A program made the position numbers and the translations under genes. Shown here in pieces: positions 1 to 5,804 of a stretch of 5,804 bases of DNA (the first letter of the stretch is position 1; every line of letters starts with the position of its first letter). The stretch comes from GCA-2730975 sp937893275. GTDB lineage: Bacteria; Verrucomicrobiota; Verrucomicrobiia; Opitutales; Seribacteraceae. Location: contig CAXAHJ010000159.1 of the NCBI GenBank assembly GCA_963968595.1, positions 1 to 5,804 on the forward strand, in the 5' to 3' direction. The notes below the pieces were generated by a model. It worked only from the letters and a program-made list of their open reading frames with translations, was not told the origin of the DNA and ran no database searches.

Positions 1-1215
1 GTACAAGTAGTACTCATCAACATATTGCTCAAAGTTTTTTTTTTTTGTACCTCGATAATACCTCCATGGATAACCACCGAATAATTCATCTCCACCGGCA
101 CCAGAAAGAACCACCTTAACAAATTTGCTAGCTAGTTTAGCAGCATAAAAGTTTGGATAGCTTTGCCCAACACGAGGTTCCTCCAAATGCCATGCAAGCT
201 TGGGAAGGCATCGCTCCATATCTCCAGCCTTTAAAACCATCTCATAATGTTCGGTTTTGAATCTTGCTGACATTGCTTCAGCTTTGGACCTTTCATCAAA
301 GGCAAGCTCCATCCCAGAAGCTGAACTCAAATCAAAACCACAAGTAAATGTTTTAAGGTTTTGAAAGTTAGATGCGGCAATTGCTGTAATGGAACCCGAA
401 TCCATGCCCCCGCTTAAATAACTACCTAACTCAACATCACTAATCAACTGACGGTTCACAGCCTGTTTGAACAAGCGATCAAGTTCTTCTAAATACTCCT
501 CTTTCGATGCAACTTTTTCAGGTTCTCGAAAATGATAGTCCCAATACTGACTGAATTTAAGTTTCTTTTCTTTTTTAAAGAGATCAAGACATGCAAAATG
601 ACCGGGGGGTAATAGGTGGATGCCTTCTAATAAAGTACTATCGGTAAAGATATTTTGAAAAGTGAAATATTCAAGTAGAGCTTTCTTGTTGATTTGTCTA
701 TCAAACGCGGGTTGTTCCAATATAGCTTTTTGCTCGGAACCAAACACTAGTTTTTTTTCATTTTGAAAGTAATAAAGAGGTTTTATCCCATATCTATCTC
801 GAGCCAACAGAAGTTTTTTTTCCTTACGATCCCAAAATGCCAAAGCAAACATCCCATTAAACTTTAGAAGAGCATCGCTCCCCCACTCTGCCAAAGAATA
901 CAAAACTACTTCTGAATCAGTTTGAGAACGAAAAAAGTAACCCTTTGCCTCCAACTCTGTTCTTAATTCACGAAAATTGTAAATTTCTCCATTATAGGTG
1001 AGTGCGTATTGATTATCAGGCGAAATCATCGGTTGGTGACCTGCAGGGGAAAGATCAATAATCGACAAACGGCGATGCCCAAAACCAACGCATTCATCAA
1101 TCCAATGGCCTTCACCATCTGGACCACGATGGGCAATCACATCTGTCATTTTTTTTAGGATGACATGTGAGACTGGGCTTTTATCAAAGTTTAACTGACC
1201 AACAATTCCGCACAT
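1..1215 (-). CDS. asnB: Asparagine synthetase (glutamine-hydrolysing) / AsnB-type amidotransferase, 3'-truncated by window edge
   Basis: A cytoplasmic two-domain enzyme of this family hydrolyses glutamine and passes the ammonia to an ATP-activated carboxylate, classically aspartate. The frame is open from the ATG at 1215 to base 1 (405 codons); I translated it by hand and found no internal stop. The start is fixed by MCGIV, because Cys2 must become the N-terminal nucleophile of the class II glutaminase domain. That domain shows RGPDG (30-34), RRLSIID (48-54), YNGEIYN (74-80) and TD (99-100). The synthetase domain shows the ATP PP-loop SGGMDS (268-273) and GGDELFGGYPWR (374-385). Family members are usually about 600-650 residues, so roughly the last third lies outside the window. 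No good Shine-Dalgarno precedes the ATG, and a 154-nt gap separates it from the methyltransferase. In a polysaccharide locus such genes often encode sugar uronic-acid amidases (WbpS-like) rather than housekeeping asparagine synthetase. The family is sure, the acceptor is not. Confidence 0.95.
   Translation of the reverse strand, partial: MCGIVGQLNFDKSPVSHVILKKMTDVIAHRGPDGEGHWIDECVGFGHRRLSIIDLSPAGHQPMISPDNQYALTYNGEIYNFRELRTELEAKGYFFRSQTDSEVVLYSLAEWGSDALLKFNGMFALAFWDRKEKKLLLARDRYGIKPLYYFQNEKKLVFGSEQKAILEQPAFDRQINKKALLEYFTFQNIFTDSTLLEGIHLLPPGHFACLDLFKKEKKLKFSQYWDYHFREPEKVASKEEYLEELDRLFKQAVNRQLISDVELGSYLSGGMDSGSITAIAASNFQNLKTFTCGFDLSSASGMELAFDERSKAEAMSARFKTEHYEMVLKAGDMERCLPKLAWHLEEPRVGQSYPNFYAAKLASKFVKVVLSGAGGDELFGGYPWRYYRGTKKKNFEQYVDEYYLY
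35..46 (-). repeat. A12 homopolymer tract inside asnB (coding strand)
   Basis: Twelve consecutive T on the plus strand read as twelve A on the coding strand, encoding most of a Thr-Lys-Lys-Lys-Asn stretch just after the GGDELFGGYPWR motif. The frame on both sides matches the family (WRYYRGT before, FEQYVDEYY after), so the length seen here keeps the gene in frame. Shorter A8 tracts occur in the same gene at 751-758, 814-821 and 1149-1156. Such a run is prone to replication, transcription or sequencing slippage. Confidence 0.9.
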
Positions 1216-1369
1216 AAAATACTTTTTTGAGAATGTTTTGTTATTTAACTGGCAGTAAACATAATTTCATACGAACTCACTAATAGCATAGTGTTGAAAT
1301 ATTAGATATCCTTAGCCAGAGCAGAATTTTAAGATCGAGTGACAGTCTAAAAGGCATCGGTAAAAAGCT
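1216..1369 (-). other. Intergenic gap between methyltransferase and asnB
   Basis: This 154-nt AT-rich spacer shows no gene-like reading frame, no strong terminator and no convincing promoter hexamer pair. The only symmetry I noticed is a 5-bp CACTA/TAGTG inverted repeat at 1278-1293, too short to call. The bases directly before the asnB ATG are A-rich (AAAAAAG then TATTTT) without a proper Shine-Dalgarno. The gap is long for a coupled operon, so a separate asnB promoter is possible but not seen. Confidence 0.6.
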
Positions 1370-2326
1370 TTATTTTCTAAAGCGACCACTGTGAGCCGCT
1401 TCCTCTGAGTGCAAATATACGGTTTCTAACTCATTTTCTTTAGCAAATTGCAAGAACTCTGCTTTGGAGTAGCGGGTCGCATTTGACGGTGCATACCAAT
1501 CATAGTTCGTTGCATTTGAAGTTGTTTTTCCTAACTCTTCGTTCCAAAAACATTTGAGAAAATTCCAATAAATAAAGCGCTGAATGTCGTAACGACCACC
1601 TTTGATGTCGAGCACGGGAATATCAGGCACTTCCACTTCTATATTTAATTCAGATAGGTTTTTACCTAACTCTGTTAGCTGGGCACTAAAGTCAAGCATC
1701 GCCTTATCAGAGATATTCTTGGTCGCTGAACGAAAATAGTCATCAATCAATTCGCGAGGTAATGCTTTCTTTGCATAAACATAGACAGCGAGCTCGCCGT
1801 CAAGATCTAGGATTCGAGTTAGCTCCGCATAAGTGTCAGACACGTTTTCTGTATGATGAATTACCTGATCGCAGCTAACATAATCCACGCTTCCATCTAT
1901 AAGATGTGTGTTAGCAATGTCGCCTTTAAGAAAAGCTAAGTTTTCAACATTTTTATATCTATAGGAAGCAGCAAACGCAGCATCTGAATAATCCATTCCC
2001 AATACAAGTGTATTAGGGCTCAATTCTGCAAACCAGTTTGCCTTGTACCCTAGTCCGCATCCTGCGTCTAGAACAACTTTCTTAGTTTTAAGAAACGACG
2101 CCAAAGCGTCTTCGGATTCAAATCCATATAGATCCAGATACCAGCGCTTTTGAAATTCACGTAACTTTTTTTGTTCGCCATCATCTTCCATATCATAGGC
2201 AACCCACTTTTTACTAAATACATCGTTTGTTTGTTTTTGGTTTTCTAAAATAGAGTCTTCATCAACCAATAATACACCATTACAAGTTGGGTATTTTTTA
2301 TCCATTAGATTTATTAAATTTAGCAT
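1370..2326 (-). CDS. Class I SAM-dependent methyltransferase with residual Trm112-like N-terminus
   Basis: This 318-residue protein should transfer a methyl group from S-adenosylmethionine; the acceptor is unknown, with a sugar or glycan precursor most likely from the neighbours. The Rossmann-fold core shows motif I VVLDAGCGLGYK (84-95), the acidic residue ending strand 2 in GMDYS (Asp112), GDI (135-137), DYV (148-150) and a following IHHTENV stretch (156-162). The C-terminal part carries YDWYAPSNATRYSKAEF (275-291), a layout I associate with polysaccharide-locus methyltransferases. The N-terminus (KKYPTCNGVLLVDED) looks like the last strand of a Trm112-type zinc ribbon (pattern YPxxxGxxxLL), but the Cys-rich first half is absent. 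The ATG at 2326 is preceded in frame by a TAA two codons upstream, so no longer form exists in this frame. A second ATG at residue 8 is possible. It is AT-rich compared with the upstream genes. The family is firm, the substrate unknown. Confidence 0.88.
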   Translation of the reverse strand: MLNLINLMDKKYPTCNGVLLVDEDSILENQKQTNDVFSKKWVAYDMEDDGEQKKLREFQKRWYLDLYGFESEDALASFLKTKKVVLDAGCGLGYKANWFAELSPNTLVLGMDYSDAAFAASYRYKNVENLAFLKGDIANTHLIDGSVDYVSCDQVIHHTENVSDTYAELTRILDLDGELAVYVYAKKALPRELIDDYFRSATKNISDKAMLDFSAQLTELGKNLSELNIEVEVPDIPVLDIKGGRYDIQRFIYWNFLKCFWNEELGKTTSNATNYDWYAPSNATRYSKAEFLQFAKENELETVYLHSEEAAHSGRFRK

Positions 2327-2496
2327 AAATTATAATTTCTCCTTAAAAGATGAAAAGCTAAAGAAATCTGTTTATATGCTAAATTAACTCTCGTCATAAT
2401 AGAGATAAAGCATAACTCCGTAGAGAATAAAATACTAGTCGTCAGTGTTTTGATTTGGCATACTAATCTCTAGGAATGAGACTGTCCTACTTAGTG
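2327..2496 (-). other. Intergenic gap between second aminotransferase and methyltransferase
   Basis: This 170-nt AT-rich spacer holds only very short reading frames (for example eight and nine codons). The coding strand has just two TGC and no TGT triplets, so it cannot hide a CxxC zinc-ribbon remnant of the downstream methyltransferase. TATTAT- and TATAAA-like hexamers occur, but none has an acceptable -35 partner. No strong hairpin with a T-run follows the aminotransferase stop codon. Confidence 0.6.
2339..2344 (-). promoter_or_regulatory. Shine-Dalgarno AAGGAG of the methyltransferase gene
   Basis: The coding strand reads AAGGAG, then 12 nt, then the ATG at 2326. It is the only strong ribosome binding site in the window. 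The spacing is longer than the usual 5-9 nt, but it supports the first ATG over the one at residue 8, which would be 33 nt away. Confidence 0.6.
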
Positions 2497-3663
2497 TTAA
2501 CTGCAATGAGAACTAACTAGCTCAATCACTTGCATCTGCTCATGTTCCTGCATGCCGTGGAATAAGGGAAGCGAAATACTGCATTGATCAGCAGCATGTG
2601 CATTGGGAAAAGCATTGGCAGGTATATTGTACTTTTCCCGGTAAAAGCTAAGCATATGAACAGCATGAGTTGCGGGACGGGTAGAAATACCTTTTTTTTG
2701 CAATTCGTCCATCCATCCATTTCGCTTAGTACTGATTTCTTCTATCGAACTAGGGCTAACTTTTCTTGGCATAAATAAGCACGGATAGCTTTGGTATCCA
2801 TGCTCGTAATTCGAATGCTTAAATGGTGTACGAAGCCAATCTAATTCAGCAAAAGCTTCATCGTATCTCTGTGCCAAAGCCTGTCGCTCAAAAACAATTT
2901 CCTTTGCACGATCCATTTGAGCGGAGCCAAGAGCTCCCTGTAAATCGGTCATTCTTTGGTTGTAACCAGCATCAGGATGATCTGCCAAGAGGTATGGACG
3001 AGCTCCTAAATGTCTCTGTAAATCCGTCATGGCTGCACCGTGATCTCGGAGTCTACGAATTTTTTCGGCAAGATTGGAATCATTTGTTGTAACCATACCT
3101 CCTTCGCCCGTGGTGATAGCTTTGCGCGGGTGAAAACTAAAACAACCAGTATTCCCCAAAGTCCCGACATGCTTACCCATGTACTTCGATCCAAACCCAC
3201 AAGCGGCATCTTCCACGACGAATAAATTATATTTGCGGGCCAAATCAAGGACCGGATTCATATCCGCAGAAAGACCAAACAAGTGGACAGGAAGGATCGC
3301 TTTGGTCTTGGAGGTTATCTTTGATTCAATTTGTTGAATATCAATGTTGAAAGTTTCCAAATCAATGTCACAAAAGACGACTTTGCCTCCTAGATGCTCA
3401 ACTACATTTGCAGTAGATATCCAAGTAAAGGCTGGAACAATGGCCTCATCACCCTGACCGAACCCTGATGCAGCAAGAGAAAGGTGCAGTCCACTAGTGC
3501 ATGAAGTAACAGCAATGGAATGCTTGGCTTTCGTGAAGTCAGACCATTTCTCCTCAAATTCCTTGACTTTGGGACCTTGTACAAGCCAACCAGACTGCAA
3601 GGGTTCAAGAACAGAATTAATTTCCGCTTCGGTAAGGTTTGTTCTAGCTATTGGAATGTTCAA
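2497..3663 (-). CDS. DegT/DnrJ/EryC1/StrS-family PLP sugar aminotransferase (HPRK type)
   Basis: Enzymes of this fold I family move an amino group, usually from glutamate, to a nucleotide-linked keto-sugar in the cytoplasm. The 388-residue length is normal. Visible hallmarks are the phosphate-binding TSCTSGLH (53-60), PAFTWIS (77-83), the Asp that contacts the pyridine nitrogen in VVEDAACGFGS (149-159; Asp152), and the Schiff-base lysine in CFSFHPRKAITTGEGG (174-189; Lys181). The C-terminal domain has TRPATHAVHML (328-338) where many relatives have a Pro-Leu-His motif. The start is TTG at 3663, read as Met: the protein then begins NIPIARTNLTEAEI, matching the usual family N-terminus, and no nearby ATG would do so. 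The TTG overlaps the TGA of the epimerase by 4 nt, so translation is probably coupled. It is a distant paralogue of the product of 4647-5744, not a recent duplicate. The keto-sugar substrate cannot be told from sequence. Confidence 0.93.
   Translation of the reverse strand: MNIPIARTNLTEAEINSVLEPLQSGWLVQGPKVKEFEEKWSDFTKAKHSIAVTSCTSGLHLSLAASGFGQGDEAIVPAFTWISTANVVEHLGGKVVFCDIDLETFNIDIQQIESKITSKTKAILPVHLFGLSADMNPVLDLARKYNLFVVEDAACGFGSKYMGKHVGTLGNTGCFSFHPRKAITTGEGGMVTTNDSNLAEKIRRLRDHGAAMTDLQRHLGARPYLLADHPDAGYNQRMTDLQGALGSAQMDRAKEIVFERQALAQRYDEAFAELDWLRTPFKHSNYEHGYQSYPCLFMPRKVSPSSIEEISTKRNGWMDELQKKGISTRPATHAVHMLSFYREKYNIPANAFPNAHAADQCSISLPLFHGMQEHEQMQVIELVSSHCS
3660..3663 (-). other. TTGA stop/start overlap (TTG start, TGA stop)
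   Basis: On the coding strand the epimerase ends CAT TGA and the aminotransferase begins TTG within the same four bases. No good Shine-Dalgarno precedes the TTG; the nearest purine-rich stretch is GAGAGAAA about 20 nt upstream. Termination-reinitiation by the same ribosome is the likely way this gene is translated, which would tie its output to that of the epimerase. Confidence 0.75.
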
Positions 3664-4640
3664 TGGTTTTCAGGGCTATTGGTTTCTCTCCAGTCGATCA
3701 ACCTTTGAAGACCAGTTCTTAAATCGTATTTATACATAAAACCAAGATCGGCACTGGCTTTTTTAGGACATCCGATTCTATTCTGTACTAATCTCCGGGC
3801 ATCGTCCTTACTGTAAGGGTTGTAGGTCACCTTAAGTTCGGATTGCCTTAAGTCCAATATAGTGTCGCACAATTTCTTGATGCTGGTCTGAACTCCGGTG
3901 CCAACATTGTAAAACTCATCCGCAACCTCCGATTCCAAAGATAGTACGTTACACCTGGCAACGTCTTCGACATCGATAAAATCGTAGGCTTGGGTACCAT
4001 CCCCATTGATGGAAGGAGGTTCATTTGCATCGATCTTGTTGAGCATGATAGGAATCACTCCGGTGTATGCTGCAGTTTGATCCTGATGAGGACCGTAAAC
4101 GTTCATATATCTCAATCCGACGTAACTCAATCCATAACGGTCGTAATAGGCACGGCACATAGCCTCGCCAGCGATTTTAGTGGCACCATAGAAATTCTTA
4201 TTATTAAAGGGATGAGTCTCAGTCATTGGAACCTCGGAGGCATCTCCGTAAACCGAGGCAGAAGAAGAATATACTAACCGTTTTACGTTATTCTTAACGC
4301 ACGCTTCTAATACATTAAAGGTTCCCTCAATATTCACATGAAAAGCGGTACGAGGAAAATCCTTACAATGCAGAAGCCACATAGCCGCAAGGTGAATGAC
4401 AGCATCACAACCTTGCATTGCATCATTCAAAATATCCACATCTCGAACATCACCGCCGTTAGGATAAATTTCACAACGAGGATCTTTAAGGCTTTCGGAA
4501 ACATTACTGTCCTTCCCCCTCGCAAAATTATCATAAATAATAACCTTACCGACATCCGTCTTGAGCAATTCGGACACTACGAAGCTACCGATGAAGCCCG
4601 CACCCCCTATGACGAGAATATTCGAGTTCTTTAGTTTCAT
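3660..4640 (-). CDS. NAD-dependent epimerase/dehydratase (extended SDR, GalE-like)
   Basis: This 326-residue cytoplasmic enzyme acts on a nucleotide-linked sugar using bound NAD. The Rossmann nucleotide-binding motif GGAGFIG is at residues 12-18, followed by the Asp of YDNFARG (36-42; Asp37) expected to bind the NAD ribose. The catalytic triad appears as Ser127 in SSSASVYG (125-132) and Tyr151/Lys155 in YGATK. The NVYGPHQ stretch (180-186), GDGTQAYDFIDVEDVA (213-228) and FYNVGTG (243-249) are typical of sugar-nucleotide SDRs. Length fits GalE/RmlB/WbpP relatives. It starts at an ATG only 6 nt after the upstream aminotransferase stop, without a clear Shine-Dalgarno, and its own stop overlaps the next start, so it sits in the middle of a compact operon. 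It could be a 4-epimerase or a dehydratase that supplies a keto-sugar to a neighbouring aminotransferase. It is not the NAD-free UDP-GlcNAc 2-epimerase type. Family sure, reaction unsure. Confidence 0.93.
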   Translation of the reverse strand: MKLKNSNILVIGGAGFIGSFVVSELLKTDVGKVIIYDNFARGKDSNVSESLKDPRCEIYPNGGDVRDVDILNDAMQGCDAVIHLAAMWLLHCKDFPRTAFHVNIEGTFNVLEACVKNNVKRLVYSSSASVYGDASEVPMTETHPFNNKNFYGATKIAGEAMCRAYYDRYGLSYVGLRYMNVYGPHQDQTAAYTGVIPIMLNKIDANEPPSINGDGTQAYDFIDVEDVARCNVLSLESEVADEFYNVGTGVQTSIKKLCDTILDLRQSELKVTYNPYSKDDARRLVQNRIGCPKKASADLGFMYKYDLRTGLQRLIDWRETNSPENH

Positions 4641-4646
4641 GATATA

Positions 4647-5744
4647 TTATTCAAAGTTGTCCCGAATCACCTCGATAACTTTTTCTTGGTCCTCGGTAGA
4701 TAAATAGGGGCTCATTGGAAGGCTCAGGCACCTTTCCGCAATTTCTTTCGTAACAGGAAAATCTCCCCTCTCATGGCCCAATGATTCGAACACGGGTTGC
4801 AGGTGAAGAGGCACCGTATAGTATGAGACTGAGGGAATGCCCTGAAGCTTCAAGGTTTCCTGTATGGTCTCACGCTTATCGCTTAGGATCGTGTACTGCG
4901 CATAGACGGAAGTGTTTTCCTCGGCGATGGAAGGTGTTCGGATTCCGGATATCTTGGATAAAGAAGATGTATATAGATTTCCGATTTCTTGGCGCCTAAT
5001 CACTTCTTCAGGAAAGACTTCGAAGATCGCAAGGAGGATGGCCGCTTGCAAGGTGTCCATCCGACCATTTAGCCCAAGGATGGGGTGGTGGTGCTTGCGT
5101 TCTTGGCCGTGCACTCGAATCCAGCGGAATTTTTCGGCAAGTTCATCCTCATTGGTGAAGAGGGCTCCAGCATCTCCATAACAACCCAATGGCTTGGAAG
5201 GGAAGAAGGAGGTGCTGCCGATTGTCGACAGGTTACAGGATTTTTTCCCTTTGTAGGTCGCACCAAAGCTTTGTGCGGCATCTTCGATGACGGGCATATC
5301 ATATTTGTCTGCGATCTCGTTAATCGAGTCCATGTCAGCCGCCTGTCCGTATATGGAAACGGGCATGATTGCCTTGGTTTTATCGGTGATTGCAGTTTCG
5401 AGAAGTTGCTCGTCCATGTTCCAAGTGTCCGGACGAATATCAACAAACACAGGCTTGGCACCAAGAAGGGCAATCACCTCTGCGGAGGAAATCCAAGTGT
5501 AGGGCGCGGTGATCACTTCATCTCCTTCCCCGATGCCGAGAGTCATAAGGGCGATAAGCAAGGAATCAGTGCCACTAGAAACGGTAATGCAGTGCTTGGA
5601 TCCAGTATATTTCGCAAGTATTGCCTCAAGTTCCTTGACTTCTGGTCCAAGGATAAACTGACCATGCTCCATAACTGCTTGAACATTAGCATCGATCTTA
5701 TCTTTGATGAAATGATGGCGAGATTTTAAGTCGATGAATTGCAT
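4647..5744 (-). CDS. wbpE: WbpE-like UDP-sugar 3-aminotransferase (DegT/DnrJ/EryC1/StrS family, PLP)
   Basis: From memory of the family, the 365-residue product closely resembles Pseudomonas aeruginosa WbpE, which transfers an amino group from glutamate to C3 of UDP-2-acetamido-3-keto-glucuronic acid on the way to diacetamido-uronic acids of O-antigen. Matching blocks include the N-terminal FIDLK (3-7), GQFILGPEVKELE (28-40), SSGTD (56-60), PVIEDAAQSFGA (151-162; Asp155 contacts the pyridine nitrogen), KSCNLSTI (168-175) and TSFFPSKPLGCYGDAGA (178-194), where Lys184 is the PLP Schiff-base lysine. HGQERKHHH (212-220), GRMDTLQAAIL (227-237), SVYAQYT (279-285) and SLPMSPYL (341-348) follow the same pattern. 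The ATG gives the conserved N-terminus directly, so the start is secure even though the preceding bases (TTTTCCTT) are not a Shine-Dalgarno. It is the first gene of the compact group and probably the most GC-rich. WbpA, WbpB and WbpD partners, if present, would lie outside the window. A different 3-keto-sugar substrate remains possible. Confidence 0.9.
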   Translation of the reverse strand: MQFIDLKSRHHFIKDKIDANVQAVMEHGQFILGPEVKELEAILAKYTGSKHCITVSSGTDSLLIALMTLGIGEGDEVITAPYTWISSAEVIALLGAKPVFVDIRPDTWNMDEQLLETAITDKTKAIMPVSIYGQAADMDSINEIADKYDMPVIEDAAQSFGATYKGKKSCNLSTIGSTSFFPSKPLGCYGDAGALFTNEDELAEKFRWIRVHGQERKHHHPILGLNGRMDTLQAAILLAIFEVFPEEVIRRQEIGNLYTSSLSKISGIRTPSIAEENTSVYAQYTILSDKRETIQETLKLQGIPSVSYYTVPLHLQPVFESLGHERGDFPVTKEIAERCLSLPMSPYLSTEDQEKVIEVIRDNFE

Positions 5745-5804
5745 AAGGAAAATTTAATGGTTTTTCTCACGGAGACACGGAGAGCACAGAGAAATATGAG
5801 AAAG
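5745..5804 (-). other. Leader region upstream of the wbpE-like gene
   Basis: These 60 nt hold the start of an upstream spacer or the end of an unseen gene. No promoter hexamers or Shine-Dalgarno are recognisable. The coding strand nearest the ATG is AT-rich (ACCATTAAATTTTCCTT), and further upstream lies a CACGGAGA-type tandem repeat. Confidence 0.5.
5768..5792. repeat. CACGGAGA tandem repeat (2 exact units plus one degenerate)
   Basis: The plus strand shows CACGGAGA at 5768-5775, the same eight bases at 5776-5783, then the variant GCACAGAGA at 5784-5792. The composition is unlike the surrounding AT-rich bases and it is non-coding, ending 24 nt before the ATG of the first gene. I recall very similar CACGGAGACAC(A/G)GAG strings as dispersed intergenic repeats in several environmental bacterial phyla, Verrucomicrobia and Planctomycetes among them. 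That recollection is unverified. Only one copy is present in this window. Confidence 0.65.

Noticed and set aside
1..1215. Idea that asnB is a broken pseudogene because of its A12 tract
   Set aside because: Codon-by-codon reading from 1215 to 1 shows no internal stop, and conserved residues continue in frame past the tract. The missing C-terminus is explained by the window edge.
1278..1293. CACTA/TAGTG inverted repeat in the gap before asnB
   Set aside because: A 5-bp stem with a 6-nt loop and no T-run or extension is expected by chance in AT-rich DNA.
2329..2334. Perfect TATAAT on the coding strand 2 nt before the methyltransferase ATG
   Set aside because: As a -10 box it would start transcription inside the gene, and no -35 partner was seen. 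The region is AT-rich and the hexamer sits between the Shine-Dalgarno and the start codon.
5069..5473. Overlapping minus-strand frame of 134 codons inside the wbpE-like gene
   Set aside because: It is an out-of-frame shadow of the conserved aminotransferase sequence with no family resemblance and no start signal.
5085..5729. Long open frame on the plus strand opposite the wbpE-like gene (214 codons)
   Set aside because: It lies entirely antisense to a gene with strong conserved motifs, has no recognisable domain and no ribosome binding site. It is a by-product of the other strand's codon use.
2497..5744. Idea that the two aminotransferase genes are a recent tandem duplication
   Set aside because: Both belong to the same superfamily and share a TWIS stretch, but the active-site blocks (HPRKAITTGEGG versus PSKPLGCYGDAG), C-terminal motifs and lengths differ widely. 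They are ancient paralogues.

Overview
This window is a run of five same-strand (minus) genes from a bacterial nucleotide-sugar and surface-polysaccharide locus (O-antigen, capsule or exopolysaccharide type). Transcription runs from high to low coordinates. The order is a WbpE-like PLP sugar aminotransferase (4647-5744), an NAD-dependent SDR epimerase/dehydratase (3660-4640), a second DegT/DnrJ/EryC1/StrS-family PLP aminotransferase (2497-3663), a class I SAM methyltransferase (1370-2326), and the first 405 codons of a glutamine-hydrolysing asparagine synthetase-type amidotransferase (1-1215, running off the window). No glycosyltransferase, flippase, polymerase, RNA gene, transposase or CRISPR array is visible.

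The layout has two halves. The first three genes are tightly packed: a 6-nt gap, then a 4-nt stop/start overlap with a TTG start codon. This suggests one translationally coupled transcript. The last two genes are preceded by gaps of 170 and 154 nt, are visibly more AT-rich and lysine-rich, and contain long A-tracts on the coding strand. The methyltransferase is the only gene with a clear Shine-Dalgarno sequence (AAGGAG). Such mosaic composition is common in polysaccharide loci assembled by module exchange.

The likely joint role is this. The WbpE-like enzyme makes a 3-amino sugar (in the reference pathway, a 3-amino uronic acid linked to UDP). The SDR enzyme epimerises or dehydrates a nucleotide sugar, and the second aminotransferase adds an amino group to a keto-sugar. 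The methyltransferase and the AsnB-type amidotransferase then decorate a sugar, the latter possibly by turning a uronic acid into a uronamide. The families are clear from motifs; exact substrates are inferred.

The organism is a Gram-negative-type bacterium that cannot be named from this window. Weak or absent Shine-Dalgarno sequences before four of the five starts, together with a CACGGAGA-type tandem repeat just upstream of the first gene (a motif I associate, from memory, with dispersed repeats in Verrucomicrobia, Planctomycetes and related environmental lineages), would fit the PVC group. That is a suggestion only. I see no clear evidence of a wholly new system. The most unusual points are the A12 tract in the amidotransferase gene, the methyltransferase that appears to keep only the tail of a Trm112-like zinc ribbon, the upstream repeat, and the composition step.
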